Assembly: GCA_003248805.1 (NCBI GenBank)
Contig: QFQY01000009.1
Coordinates: 1-64,000 of the forward strand
Direction of reading: 5' to 3'
From: Chelatococcus sp.
GTDB taxonomy: Bacteria; Pseudomonadota; Alphaproteobacteria; Rhizobiales; Beijerinckiaceae
Length of the DNA: 64,000 nt
Positions 50,430 to 59,294 of the stretch are shown here, in pieces. The translations under genes were made by a program, and so were the position numbers. The first letter of the stretch is position 1. The number at the start of each line of letters is the position of its first letter. The notes below the pieces were generated by a model. The model worked only from the letters and a program-made list of their open reading frames with translations, had not been told where the DNA came from and made no database searches.

Positions 50430-51256
50430 CGTCCCTTGAGCCTCGGATTGAGCGCGTCGTTGAGGCCCTGGCCGACCAGCGAGACCGCGAGCACGGTCAG
50501 CAGGATCGCGACGCCGGGGATCGCGGAGACGTACCATTGCACGCGCAGCACGTCGCGGCCGAGGCCGATCAGATTGCCCCAGGAGGCGATGTTGGGGTCG
50601 GACAGCTTGAGGAAGGCGAGAGAGCTTTCGAGCAGGATCGCCACCGCCATGACCACGCTGGCATAGACGATGACCGGTGGCAGCGCGTTGGGCAGGATCT
50701 CGCCGAAGATCAGCTTCAGGTCGGAGAGGCCGAGCGTGCGCCCCGCCTGGACGAATTCGCGGTTGCGCAGCGACAGGAACTCGGCCCGCGTCAGCCGGGC
50801 CGGGGCCGGCCAGGAGACCACGCCGATGGCGATCGTCACCGTCGTCAGCGTAGAGCCGAAGACGACCACGAGCACCAGCAGCAGCAGGAAGTTCGGCAGC
50901 GTCTGGAAGGCTTCCGTGATGCGCATCAGCACCGTGTCGACCTTGCCGCCGTAATAGCCCGCGAGCGCGCCGATGACGACGCCGATCACGATCGCGATCG
51001 CGGTGGCGACGACGCCGATCAGCAGCGAGATGCGGGCGCCGTGAAAGATCTGCGCGGCGATGTCGCGGCCCGAATTGTCGGTGCCGAGCGGGAAGCGCTC
51101 GTTGACGAAGGGCCATTGCAGCGGTCGCCCGGCCAGCGCCAGCGGATCGCGCGGAAACAGCCAGCCGGCCGTGAGCGCGAGCCCGATGACGACGAGCAGC
51201 AGCAGCAGCCCGACCACCGCCGCGGGGTTACGGAAATAGCGTTTCAGCGCGTCCAT
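50426..51256 (-). CDS. Dipeptide-type ABC transporter permease (DppC-like)
   Basis: A 276-residue inner-membrane permease with six transmembrane helices. The N-terminal FRNPAAVVGLLLLLVV and PLGTDNSGRDIAAQIFHGARISLLIG are hallmarks of the OppC/DppC half. The EAA loop contacting the ATPase reads EFVQAGRTLGLSDLKLIFGEILPN. The C terminus GQGLNDALNPRLKGR is standard. It overlaps the ATPase gene by 4 bp and follows the DppB-like permease by 3 bp. Confidence 0.93.
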   Translation of the reverse strand: MDALKRYFRNPAAVVGLLLLLVVIGLALTAGWLFPRDPLALAGRPLQWPFVNERFPLGTDNSGRDIAAQIFHGARISLLIGVVATAIAIVIGVVIGALAGYYGGKVDTVLMRITEAFQTLPNFLLLLVLVVVFGSTLTTVTIAIGVVSWPAPARLTRAEFLSLRNREFVQAGRTLGLSDLKLIFGEILPNALPPVIVYASVVMAVAILLESSLAFLKLSDPNIASWGNLIGLGRDVLRVQWYVSAIPGVAILLTVLAVSLVGQGLNDALNPRLKGR

Positions 51257-51259
51257 GCC

Positions 51260-52237
51260 TCAGCCTTCCGGGGCGATGCGCGGGTCGAGCCGGGCATAGA
51301 GCAGATCGACGATGAAGTTCACGGTGATGACCAGCAGCGCCGAGACGAAGACGATGCCGAGCAGCGTGTTGAGGTCGCGCTGGATCACCGATTCATAGGC
51401 GAGGCGCCCGAGCCCCGGCAGGGAGAACACGCTCTCCACCACGACCGAGCCGCCGAGCATCGTGCCCGCCTGCAGGCCGATCAGCGTGACCATCGGCAGC
51501 AGCGCGTTGCGCAGCACATGCTTGACCACGACGCCGGTCTCGTCGAGCCCCTTGGAGCGGGCGGTGCGGACGAAGTCGAGATTGAGCACTTCGAGCATCG
51601 CCCCGCGCATGATGCGCAGATAGATGGCGAGGTAGATCAGCCCCAGCGTCAGCGTCGGCAGCACGAGATGGCGGGCGATGTCGAGCGTCCGGGCGAAGCC
51701 CGAGAGCCCTGCGCCGATATCTTCGAAGTCGCCGGCCGGCAGCCATTGCAGATGCACCGAGAACACGACGATCGCCATCAGGCCGAACCAGAAGGAGGGC
51801 GTGGCGTAGAAGACGAGGCCGAGCGTGGAGATCAGGGTGTCCGGCCAGCGGTTGACGCCGCGCGCCGCCACGACGCCGAGCACGAGCCCGGCGAAGAAGG
51901 CGAAGGACAGGGCCGAGATCATCAGCAGCAGCGTCGCGGGCAGGCGCTCGACGATGACCGTCGTGACCGGCTTCCCGTAGATCGCGGAATGGCCGAGATC
52001 GAGCCGGATCAGCCGCCAGAGATAGCGCCCCAACTGTTCGGCGGTCGAGAGATCGAGCCCGTAGAAGCGGCGCAGTTCCTCGGCAGCCTTGGGGTCGCCC
52101 CCGCCCATCTGCGCCATCATCGCGTCGACCGTGTCGCCCGGCGCGAATTGCAGCAGCAGGAAGATGCCGACCAGGATCAGCACGAGTGTCGGGATCGAGG
52201 CGGCGAGCCGCCGCCCCGCGAGAGTCAGGATGCGCAT
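51260..52237 (-). CDS. Dipeptide-type ABC transporter permease (DppB-like)
   Basis: A 325-residue permease with six membrane segments. RLAASIPTLVLILVGIFLLLQFAPGD is the typical DppB N terminus, YATPSFWFGLMAIVVFS and YLAIYLRIMRGAMLEVLNLDFVRTARSKGL hold the membrane core and EAA loop, and NFIVDLLYARLDPRI is the family C terminus. It forms the translocation pore with the DppC-like protein. Followed by that gene after 3 bp. Confidence 0.93.
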   Translation of the reverse strand: MRILTLAGRRLAASIPTLVLILVGIFLLLQFAPGDTVDAMMAQMGGGDPKAAEELRRFYGLDLSTAEQLGRYLWRLIRLDLGHSAIYGKPVTTVIVERLPATLLLMISALSFAFFAGLVLGVVAARGVNRWPDTLISTLGLVFYATPSFWFGLMAIVVFSVHLQWLPAGDFEDIGAGLSGFARTLDIARHLVLPTLTLGLIYLAIYLRIMRGAMLEVLNLDFVRTARSKGLDETGVVVKHVLRNALLPMVTLIGLQAGTMLGGSVVVESVFSLPGLGRLAYESVIQRDLNTLLGIVFVSALLVITVNFIVDLLYARLDPRIAPEG

Positions 52238-52286
52238 CGTTCAAGCCACCTCGAGGGCTGCCGTCGGACCGGCCGCCCGGTCGTGC

Positions 52287-53891
52287 TCACTCTGCCAACC
52301 AAAGGTCGTGCCAGCTCGAGGAGCCCCAGCGCGGATTGTTCGAGTGGTTGCGCGCCTTGGCGGTGATCGCCGAGACGAAGATCATCTCGACGGGGGTGAG
52401 AATCGGGATCTCGGTGTTGGCGCGGCGCACGAAGTCGCCGTAGAGCGCCTTGCGCTTGACCGGGTCGACCTCGGTCGCGGCATCGTCGATGATCTTGTCG
52501 ATCGTCGCGTCCTCCCAGCCCCACTGGTTGGTCCAGGGAGCGCCCTTGGGCTGGCCGGAGCGGTACCAGACCGTGGTCGAGACGGCCGGGTCGTTGCGGT
52601 ACTGGTGCCAGCCGGTGGCGAGGTCGAAATCCCAGTCGTTGTAGACGCTCTTCAGGAAGCCGCCGCCGTCGAGGCGCACGATGTCCACCTTGATGCCGAT
52701 CTGGGCGAGCGACTGCTGGATGAAGGTGGCGAAGAGCGAGATGTCCTCGCCCCAGGGCGCCGGGTTCAGCCGGAGCGTGAAGCGCGTGCCGCCGGCGCCG
52801 GCCTTGTAGCCGGCTTCGTCGAGCAGCTTCGCCGAGAGCTTGGGGTCGAAATTGTACTGCGGGCCGTTGTCGGCCGGATAGAAGTCGGTCGAGACCGACG
52901 GCACGGGGCCGGTGCCGCGCTTGGCGAAATCGCCGAGGAAGTTCTCGATGAAGAACGGGATGTCGAGCGCATGCGCGATCGCCTTGCGCACGCGGATGTC
53001 GGCCAGTTCCTTGCGCCGGAAATTGAACTCGATCGTGTTCGTGCGGGCGTTGCCCTCGGCCCCCTTGGTGCCGACGATGAAGCGCTTGTCCTTGCCGAGG
53101 CGGGCGAGGTCCGAGATCGTCAGGTTCGAATAGCCGCTGAAGTGAAGCTGGCCGGCCTCCATCTGCGCCGCCGCCGCCGAGCGGTCGGTGATGACGCGCC
53201 AGATGATGCGGTCGAGATAGGGCAGGTTGTCGCGCCAGTAGTTAGGGTTGCGGTCGGCGATGACGTGCTGGCCGCGCTCATAGGTGACGAACTTGAACGG
53301 GCCGGTCCCGACCGGCGCGAGATTGACCGGGTTGCTGCGGATGTCGCCCTGGCCTTCATAGAGATGGCGCGGCGAGACGTAGCCCAGGTCGGGCAGGGCG
53401 CGCAGCAGCAGGTTGAGCGGCATCGGCCGGTCGTAACGGAAGATCGCGGTATGCGGATCGGGCGTGTCGACGGCGGTCAGGAAGAGCTGCAGCGTGGTCG
53501 AATAGTTCAGGATCTTCTTCCACATCTCCATGGCGGTGTATTGCACGTCCGCCGAGGTGAAGGGCTTGCCGTCGTGCCAGGTCACGCCCTTGCGCAGCTT
53601 GAAGGTGATCGTCTTGCCGTCCGGCGCCGCCTCCCAGCTTTCCGCCAGCACGCCGACGGTGTTGCCGTTGGCGTCGAGATCGACGAGCGCCTCCTGGATC
53701 TTGCCGCCGATGATGTAGACGCCCGTCGAGGCCTGCAGGCTCGGATTGAGCATGCGCTGCTCGGCGGCGTAGTGCACGCCGAAGACGCCGCCCTTGCGCG
53801 GGGTCTCCTGCGCGAAGGCCTTGAAGGGATTGACGACGTTCGCGGCGATGGCGGCCGAGGTCATCAAGGCTGCGCGGCGGGTGAGTTCCAT
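52287..53891 (-). CDS. Peptide-type ABC transporter substrate-binding protein (family 5)
   Basis: A 534-residue periplasmic binding protein. MELTRRAALMTSAAIAANVV resembles a twin-arginine signal, with cleavage likely after FAQ. WEAAPDGKTITFKLRKGVTWHDGKPFTSADV is the family 5 (SBP_bac_5) signature. The ligand may be a peptide, but family 5 proteins also bind other amines and opines. It is the third gene of the operon that starts with the VOC gene and continues into the permeases and ATPase. Confidence 0.92.
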   Translation of the reverse strand: MELTRRAALMTSAAIAANVVNPFKAFAQETPRKGGVFGVHYAAEQRMLNPSLQASTGVYIIGGKIQEALVDLDANGNTVGVLAESWEAAPDGKTITFKLRKGVTWHDGKPFTSADVQYTAMEMWKKILNYSTTLQLFLTAVDTPDPHTAIFRYDRPMPLNLLLRALPDLGYVSPRHLYEGQGDIRSNPVNLAPVGTGPFKFVTYERGQHVIADRNPNYWRDNLPYLDRIIWRVITDRSAAAAQMEAGQLHFSGYSNLTISDLARLGKDKRFIVGTKGAEGNARTNTIEFNFRRKELADIRVRKAIAHALDIPFFIENFLGDFAKRGTGPVPSVSTDFYPADNGPQYNFDPKLSAKLLDEAGYKAGAGGTRFTLRLNPAPWGEDISLFATFIQQSLAQIGIKVDIVRLDGGGFLKSVYNDWDFDLATGWHQYRNDPAVSTTVWYRSGQPKGAPWTNQWGWEDATIDKIIDDAATEVDPVKRKALYGDFVRRANTEIPILTPVEMIFVSAITAKARNHSNNPRWGSSSWHDLWLAE

Positions 53892-53963
53892 GTCGGGCTC
53901 CGTGCTTCGCGGGAGTATGTCGTACGATGCGATTGAGGCTGCGGGATGCAGCGACCGTGCCGC

Positions 53964-54812
53964 CTAGGCGGGCACGAAGGCGATGATGGTGCCGGTGGCG
54001 AGTACGGCCGGAACGCTGGAGCGGCCTTCGCCGAGCGCGACGGCCCCGGCGACGGCAGCGGCCTGGTCGGGCTTCTTCGTGGCGAGCACGAGCGCCGTCA
54101 CGCCCTGCGACGGAGCGCCTTCGCGGATGGCGGCCGGGTGCAGGCGCGCGAAGGTCTGCGCGTCGTAGAACAGGAAATCGGCGCGCCCGCCGCCCGAGAC
54201 GACCGTCCAGCCGTCCGGCCCTTGTGTCGCCGGCTGGTCGATCAGCGTGGAGAGCTCCGCCGCCGCGGCGGCGGGATCCGCGGCCAGCACTTCGATGCGG
54301 ACGATCCGCGTGGCGCCGTTGGCGTGGTCGAGCAGGGAGGGGACCCACACGGCCTCGCGCGTCAGATGCTGGCAGGCGAAGATGCGCATGGAGCCCGGGC
54401 TGCGCTCCAGCGGCCAGCGGAAGACGTTGAAGCGGGCCTCGGTCTCGCCGCCTCCGGGCAGCGGCACCGGCCGGCCGAAATGGATCGGCCCCAGCGCGGG
54501 AAAGCCCTTGGCGGTGATCTCGGCCGCACCGGCGGCCGCGTCGTCGGTGGTGAAGGCGACGCGCTCGATGCCCTCGCGGCCTTCGAGAAAGTCGCGCGTC
54601 GGGCGGTTCTGGTCCGTCGCGGTCAGGATGCCGAGCAGTTCGACATAGTCCTCGCCGAACATGATGGTGTGATTGGCGCTGCCCAGGATCGGCGAATGCA
54701 CGCCGCGCGGCGACACCGTGAAGCCGAGCGCCTGCCAGCGCTTGGCGGCCTCGTCGAGATCGCGCACCGCGACCACGACATGGTCGACGCCGATGATGTG
54801 TGAAAGCGACAT
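53964..54812 (-). CDS. VOC (glyoxalase-fold) protein leading the ABC operon
   Basis: A 282-residue protein with two beta-alpha-beta-beta-beta units. IIGVDHVVVAVRDLDEAAKRWQALGFTVSP opens the first, with a metal-type His in VDHVV, and GSANHTIMFGEDYVELLGI supplies the Glu. The second half is more divergent. It fits the glyoxalase-like domain group but no reaction can be assigned. It is the first gene of the ABC operon, which suggests that it acts on the imported compound. An AT-rich palindromic region lies just upstream. Confidence 0.83.
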   Translation of the reverse strand: MSLSHIIGVDHVVVAVRDLDEAAKRWQALGFTVSPRGVHSPILGSANHTIMFGEDYVELLGILTATDQNRPTRDFLEGREGIERVAFTTDDAAAGAAEITAKGFPALGPIHFGRPVPLPGGGETEARFNVFRWPLERSPGSMRIFACQHLTREAVWVPSLLDHANGATRIVRIEVLAADPAAAAAELSTLIDQPATQGPDGWTVVSGGGRADFLFYDAQTFARLHPAAIREGAPSQGVTALVLATKKPDQAAAVAGAVALGEGRSSVPAVLATGTIIAFVPA

Positions 54813-54871
54813 GCGAGCCCCCCGTAGCCAACCGGCCGCCGATGACGGGCGGCGGAAGCGTCCTTCACGGC

Positions 54872-54909
54872 GGTGGAATAATATTCCTTATAAAGCCGAA
54901 TATTCCACC
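54872..54909 (-). promoter_or_regulatory. Palindromic operator candidate of the VOC-ABC operon
   Basis: GGTGGAATA (54872-54880) and TATTCCACC (54901-54909) form a 9-bp inverted repeat with a 20-bp spacer. The left half also belongs to the palindrome GGAATA-A-TATTCC (54875-54887) and the right half to GAATATTC (54898-54905). It lies 60-97 bp upstream of the VOC start in an AT-rich patch. IclR and RpiR family repressors use GGAAT-type palindromes, but no such regulator gene is in the window. Confidence 0.5.
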
Positions 54910-54971
54910 AGACAGTAGAATCGTCTTCCAAAATTCATGCCAGAAGAAGAACGACGGTCTCCGCAATCCTC

Positions 54972-55001
54972 TTCGCGCGGAGGTGCTGACCTCCACGCGG
55001 A
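54972..55001 (-). terminator. Hairpin after the amidohydrolase gene
   Basis: GGAGGT (54979-54984) pairs with ACCTCC (54989-54994) around GCTG, and the stem continues after one mismatch with CGCG-type pairs on both sides. It lies about 50 bp downstream of the amidohydrolase stop and before the promoter region of the VOC operon. There is no T-run, so termination is inferred from position. Confidence 0.4.
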
Positions 55002-55049
55002 AATCCGGCAGGGGGAAGCTGCCGTGCCGCGGGGGCCGGGCGCCGTCTC

Positions 55050-56486
55050 TCACGCCCAGGGCAGGCTCGGCGGCGAGAGTTCGTCGACCGAGCGGCCGGC
55101 CCAGTCGAGCGAGGATGCCTTGGCGAGCGCCCGGCGCTGGGCCTGCTCCAATCCCTCGGAGGCGGCCTGATAATCCATCGTCAGGACCTTGCCGTTCGCC
55201 ACCACCTGCCTGCCCTGGACGAAGACATGGGCGACGGCGCGGTCGGCGGCGGCGTTGATCAGGCTCTTCAGCGGGTCGCGGGTCGGGCGCATCATCGGGT
55301 GGGTGAGGTCGACCATGACGAGGTCGGCCTGCGCGCCCGGCGCCACCCGTCCGATATCCTCGCGGCCGAGCAGCCGCGCCCCGCCCAGCGTCGCGGCGCG
55401 GAAGACCTGGCCCGTCGTCACCACCGCATGGCTCTCGCCGGTGATGCGGGCATAGACGCCGGCATGGCGCAGCTCTTCCAGCATGTTGTGCGGGAAGGTG
55501 TCGGTGCCGATGCCGATATTGACGCCGGCCTTCAGATAGCGGCCGAGATCGCGCAGCGTGAAGCCGCGCCGCCCGAAGACCGTCGGGCAATGCGCCACCG
55601 AGGTGCCGGTCTCGGCGAGGCGGCCGAGATCGGAGCGCGTCGGCCAGCGGACCCAGGGGTGGTCGTCGAGGAAGATGGCGTGGGCGACAGAGGCGCGCGG
55701 CCCGAGGAAACCGACGCTGTCCAGCCACTGGATCGGCGAGAGGCCGCTGCGGCGGACCATCTCGTGGAACTCCGTGATCGACTGGCCCGCATGGGTCTGG
55801 ATCGGGATGGTCCGTTCGGCGGCGGCGGCGGCGGCGATCGAGGCGCGGAAGAGGTCCTCCGTGCAGGTGTCGATCTGGGCGGGGCAGGCGAGCCCCGAAA
55901 GCCGGCCCGATTCATGGGCAAGCGCCGCGTCGATGAGCTTGAAGGCCTCTTCCATCGCCTTGCGGCCGGCGGCGTCGTCGAGCTCGTATTCGACGGTGTA
56001 GCCGTTGCGGGTGAACCAGCGCCCGTTGCGGTACATCGGCGCCATGACCATGCGCAGGCCGGAAGCGGCGGCCCGGTCCAGCCAGCCCTCGCTCGGGAAG
56101 GAGAGGTCGACCAGCGTCGTCGTGCCGGACATCAGCAGTTCCGACCAGGCGACGTGGTTCAGATGCGGGATTCCCTCGGCATCGGCGCGGAACAGCCAGA
56201 GGAACTCGTAGAGCGAGGAATTGTAGAGCCTGGGCGTGCCGACCTCGTCAGTCATGCCCTTGTTGCCGGGCTCGCTCGACGGGTGCGAGTGGATGTCGAC
56301 GAGCCCGGGCATGACCATGAAGCCGCTGCCGTCGATCTCGCGATCGACCTCGCCTGCGAAGCCAGCGCCGAGATGCAGGATGCCGCTCTCGTCGAAGACG
56401 ACGTCGAGATCGCGGCGATAGACATGGTCGTCGGCCGCCGCATCATAGGCGATCACGACGTCGGCGTTCCTGATGCGGGTGGTCAT
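55050..56486 (-). CDS. Amidohydrolase-family protein (AtzA/TrzA/SsnA-like)
   Basis: A 478-residue metal-dependent hydrolase. MVMPGLVDIHSHPS gives the HxH pair, PIQTHAGQSITE and ASVAHAIFLDD later metal or substrate histidines, VAHCPTVFGRRG and GIGTDTFPHNML the final Asp, and GADLVMVDL-like AQADLVMVDL the C-terminal composite sheet. These are the features of the TrzA/AtzA cyclic deaminase and chlorohydrolase group. The substrate is unknown. It is separated from the ABC operon by a hairpin and promoter-like region, but lies on the same strand within the nutrient cluster. Confidence 0.87.
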   Translation of the reverse strand: MTTRIRNADVVIAYDAAADDHVYRRDLDVVFDESGILHLGAGFAGEVDREIDGSGFMVMPGLVDIHSHPSSEPGNKGMTDEVGTPRLYNSSLYEFLWLFRADAEGIPHLNHVAWSELLMSGTTTLVDLSFPSEGWLDRAAASGLRMVMAPMYRNGRWFTRNGYTVEYELDDAAGRKAMEEAFKLIDAALAHESGRLSGLACPAQIDTCTEDLFRASIAAAAAAERTIPIQTHAGQSITEFHEMVRRSGLSPIQWLDSVGFLGPRASVAHAIFLDDHPWVRWPTRSDLGRLAETGTSVAHCPTVFGRRGFTLRDLGRYLKAGVNIGIGTDTFPHNMLEELRHAGVYARITGESHAVVTTGQVFRAATLGGARLLGREDIGRVAPGAQADLVMVDLTHPMMRPTRDPLKSLINAAADRAVAHVFVQGRQVVANGKVLTMDYQAASEGLEQAQRRALAKASSLDWAGRSVDELSPPSLPWA

Positions 56487-56518
56487 GGCTTGGTCGGTCC
56501 CATGCAGCGCGGGTGGAA

Positions 56519-56618
56519 CGTCATGCTCGGGCTTGACCCGAGCATCTCGTGACATGCTCCGGGGCCTCATCCGGCCGGAGATTCCCGGGTCTGCGCTTCG
56601 CTGCGCCCGAGAATGACG
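56519..56618. repeat. Dispersed palindromic repeat, GCTCGGG/CCCGAGC type
   Basis: CGTCATGCTCGGG-CTTGA-CCCGAGCATCTCGTGA, a middle CATGCTCCGGGGCC stretch, then CCCGGGTCTGCGCTTCG and CGCCCGAGAATGACG. The first unit has the same sequence as that at 5520-5538. It fills the gap between the deacetylase and amidohydrolase genes. Confidence 0.8.
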
Positions 56619-56644
56619 CGGCGGGCAGCGGAGGGCAGAGAGGT

Positions 56645-57520
56645 TCAGCCCTTCGCAGCCTTCTCCTGCGCGACGAAATGCTCGGCGATCTCGCGGCCGG
56701 TCGCGATCCAGACGTCGCCGAAGCCTTTGGCGCGGGCTAGGAAGTCGCGCATGATGCCCAGCCGCATCGGCCGGCCCGAGACCTGCGGGTGCATGACCAT
56801 GGACACGAGACCGCCCCATTCGCGGGTCTGGTCCAGCTCGTCGTTCCAGATCGAGAGCACATGCTCCTTCGGGAACATCGGGCGCGGCGAAAAGCGCTGC
56901 GACAGGCCGTAGAGCCAGTCGTCGAAGGACATGTTCACCGGCAGCTCGACCGGCCCTGCCGAGCCGTCGCGCAGTTTGTGGCGATAGGGGCGGATGTCGT
57001 CGCGGAACGAGGACGAGTAGGCGATGCCCTTGTCGCGCAGATAGCCGAGCAGTTCGTCATAGTTCTCGCCGGACGGCGCGCGGTAGCCCACCGGCACGAG
57101 GCCGAGCACGCGCTTGAAGGAGTCGAACGTCTTGTCGATCTCCTCCTTGTCGACCGCGAAATCGGCCGGGTCGGGCCGCTTGTGCGAATAGCCGTGGTGG
57201 CCGATCTCGTGCCCGTCTTTGGCGATCGCCTCGCACATCGCCGGATGCACGTCGACCACCCAGCCGGGGATGAAGAACGTCGCCTTGATCTCGACCGAGC
57301 GCAGATATTCCAGGATTTTCGGCACGCCGACGCGTTCCTCGTAGCCGCCGAAGGAGAGCGTCACCAGCCGGTCGGTGTTCTTGGGGTCGTATTGCAGCCA
57401 GGCCGTCTCGGCATCGACGTCGAAGGCCGGGAACACGGCGCAGCGCTTGCCCTCGGGCCAGGGGAATTCCGGCGCCGGATCGGAGAGATTGGCGATGCGG
57501 TGGGGAAAGTCGGTGGCCAT
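56645..57520 (-). CDS. Polysaccharide deacetylase family protein (NodB-fold, PgdA/PuuE-like)
   Basis: About 291 residues with a NodB-homology domain. FPAFDVDAETAW carries the catalytic and metal Asp residues, GHEIGHHGYSHKRP the H-x3-H metal site, and YRAPSGENYDELLGYL the later Arg/Pro motif. This subgroup includes HpPgdA-type and PuuE allantoinase-type cytoplasmic enzymes acting on amide or cyclic amide bonds; no signal peptide is seen. The start may be 57520 (MATDFP) or 57529. Lying between the ABC transporters and hydrolases, it may process an imported N-acyl or cyclic compound. Confidence 0.85.
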   Translation of the reverse strand: MATDFPHRIANLSDPAPEFPWPEGKRCAVFPAFDVDAETAWLQYDPKNTDRLVTLSFGGYEERVGVPKILEYLRSVEIKATFFIPGWVVDVHPAMCEAIAKDGHEIGHHGYSHKRPDPADFAVDKEEIDKTFDSFKRVLGLVPVGYRAPSGENYDELLGYLRDKGIAYSSSFRDDIRPYRHKLRDGSAGPVELPVNMSFDDWLYGLSQRFSPRPMFPKEHVLSIWNDELDQTREWGGLVSMVMHPQVSGRPMRLGIMRDFLARAKGFGDVWIATGREIAEHFVAQEKAAKG

Positions 57521-57545
57521 CGACGGCATCCTTCAGAAAGGGAAA

Positions 57546-57571
57546 GCCGCCGGGCCTGTCCGCCCGGCGGC
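57546..57571 (-). terminator. Intrinsic terminator after the amino-acid ABC operon
   Basis: GCCGCCGGGC (57546-57555) and GCCCGGCGGC (57562-57571) form a perfect 10-bp stem with a 6-base loop; on the minus strand it is followed by TTTCCCTTTCT. It sits 18 bp after the binding-protein stop codon, the normal place for a rho-independent terminator, and closes the operon that starts at 60122. Confidence 0.8.
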
Positions 57572-57588
57572 CGGTGTTTCGGGGCCGG

Positions 57589-58425
57589 TCAGTTCTTCGG
57601 CGCGCCGTTGATGAGAAGGCCGTCGACCTTGGCGTCGGTCAGCTCCCACTTCTTCAGGACGGCGGCATAGGTCCCGTCCTTCAGCATCTCGGCGAAAGCC
57701 TTGGCGACGGCGTCGCGCAATGCGGGGTCCTTCTTGTCGAAGGCCATGCCCTGGTGAACGGTGGTGAAGGGCTTGCCGAGGATGGCGTAGACGCCCTTTT
57801 CCTGGTCCATCAGGTAGGGAAGCGTCTCGCTGCCCTGCACCGCCGCGTCGAGGCGCTTCTGGCGAAGCTGGGTCCGGGCGTCGGCCGAACCCTCGGTGCC
57901 GACGATCTCGAGCGCCGGCTTGCCCTTATCCTCGCAGTTCTCCTTGCTCCACTTGGCCATCTCGGCCGGGAAGGAGGTGCGGCGGCTGGCGCCGACCTTC
58001 TTGCCGCAGAGGGCGGTCAGCTCGGCGAACTCGGCCTTGCGGTCGGCATTGGTGTAGAACTGCGCGCCCGAGGCGAGATAATCGACGAAGTCCAGCGTCT
58101 CGCGCCGCGAGGGCAGGTCGCTCATGCCGGACAGGATCATGTCGACCCGGCCGGTGGTGAGCGCCGGGATCATCCCTTCGAAGCTGATCTCCTCCCATTT
58201 GATCTCGACGCCGAGCTTCTTGGCCAGCGCGTTACCGAGATCGATGTCGAGGCCAGTCAGCGTGCCGGTCTTGGGATCCTTGAACTCCAGCGGCGGGTAG
58301 TTCGGCACGTTGGCGACGGAGATCGACTTCTTCTCCTGAATGCGCGCCGGCAGCGACTGGGCGGATGCAAAGGAGACGCTGGCGAGCAGCGCGGCGGAGG
58401 CGGCGAGGAGGGTGGATTTCAGCAT
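57589..58425 (-). CDS. Polar amino acid-type ABC transporter substrate-binding protein (family 3)
   Basis: A 278-residue periplasmic protein with a Sec signal peptide (MLKSTLLAASAALLASVSFASAQ). The mature part has YPPLEFKDPKTGTLTGLDIDLGNALAKKLG, the family 3 opening, VDMILSGMSDLPSRRETLDFVDYLAS and LTALCGKKVGASRRTSF. Two cysteines may form a disulfide. It binds an amino acid or related zwitterion for the adjacent ATPase and permease. The ligand cannot be read. It is the last gene of the three-gene operon, before a terminator. Confidence 0.92.
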   Translation of the reverse strand: MLKSTLLAASAALLASVSFASAQSLPARIQEKKSISVANVPNYPPLEFKDPKTGTLTGLDIDLGNALAKKLGVEIKWEEISFEGMIPALTTGRVDMILSGMSDLPSRRETLDFVDYLASGAQFYTNADRKAEFAELTALCGKKVGASRRTSFPAEMAKWSKENCEDKGKPALEIVGTEGSADARTQLRQKRLDAAVQGSETLPYLMDQEKGVYAILGKPFTTVHQGMAFDKKDPALRDAVAKAFAEMLKDGTYAAVLKKWELTDAKVDGLLINGAPKN

Positions 58426-58439
58426 GGTCGTCCCCTGGT

Positions 58440-59282
58440 TCAATGTCTGACTGCGTTGATGAAGGCTTTTGTGCGCGGCTCTTTCGGATTGGCGAGGATG
58501 TCGCCCGGCGGTCCGCTTTCGACGATCTGCCCCTGATCCATGAAGGCGACGCGGTGGCCGACATCGCGGGCGAAGCCGAGTTCGTGGGTGACGCAGATCA
58601 TGGTCATGCCGGTGAGCGCGAGGTCGCGCATGACCTTGAGCACCTCGGAGACGAGCTCGGGATCGAGCGCGGAGGTCGGCTCGTCGAAGAGCAGGAGCTC
58701 GGGGCGCATGGCGAGCGCGCGCGCGATGGCGACGCGCTGCTGCTGGCCGCCGGAGAGCTGGGAGGGGTAGGCGTCGCGCTTGTCGGCGAGGCCGACGCGC
58801 TCGAGCAGGGCGATGGCATGCTCCTTCGCCCTGGCGGGCGGCTCCCGCAGCACCTGGACCGGGCCTTCTGTGACGTTCTGGAGCGCGGTCAGATGCGGGA
58901 AGAGGTTGAAGCGCTGGAAGACCATGCCGATCGAGCGGCGCTGGCGGGCGATGGCCTTGTCGTCGAGCTCGTGGAGCCGGTTGCCCTGGCGGTGATAGCC
59001 GACGCGCTCGCCATTGACCCAGAGCGCGCCGCCGTCGATGCGCTCGAGCTGGTTGATGCAGCGCAGGAAGGTGCTCTTGCCCGAGCCGGAGGGGCCGATG
59101 ATGCAGAGCACCTCGCCCTTGGGGATGGAAAGATCGATGCCCTTGAGCACCTTGAGCGGTCCGAACTGCTTCTCGACCTTTTCGGCCAGCACGAGCGGCG
59201 CGCCGGCGAGGTGGTCGGCGTCGATGGCCACGGTCGTCGCGGGAGCGGCGGAGGCGGCCGGGGTCGAGGCGGGGATGGTCAT
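58440..59282 (-). CDS. Polar amino acid-type ABC transporter ATPase (GlnQ-like)
   Basis: A 280-residue ATP-binding protein. GPSGSGKSTFLRCINQLERIDGG is the Walker A block with the GlnQ-type R-C-I-N-x-L-E run, LSGGQQQRVAIARALAM the signature, and LLLFDEPTSALDPELV Walker B. About 35 extra N-terminal residues precede the domain. MTMICVTHELGFARDVGHRVAFMDQG is the H-loop region. It drives import with the permease upstream and binding protein downstream. Confidence 0.94.
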   Translation of the reverse strand: MTIPASTPAASAAPATTVAIDADHLAGAPLVLAEKVEKQFGPLKVLKGIDLSIPKGEVLCIIGPSGSGKSTFLRCINQLERIDGGALWVNGERVGYHRQGNRLHELDDKAIARQRRSIGMVFQRFNLFPHLTALQNVTEGPVQVLREPPARAKEHAIALLERVGLADKRDAYPSQLSGGQQQRVAIARALAMRPELLLFDEPTSALDPELVSEVLKVMRDLALTGMTMICVTHELGFARDVGHRVAFMDQGQIVESGPPGDILANPKEPRTKAFINAVRH

Positions 59283-59294
59283 GGAGCCTTGTCC

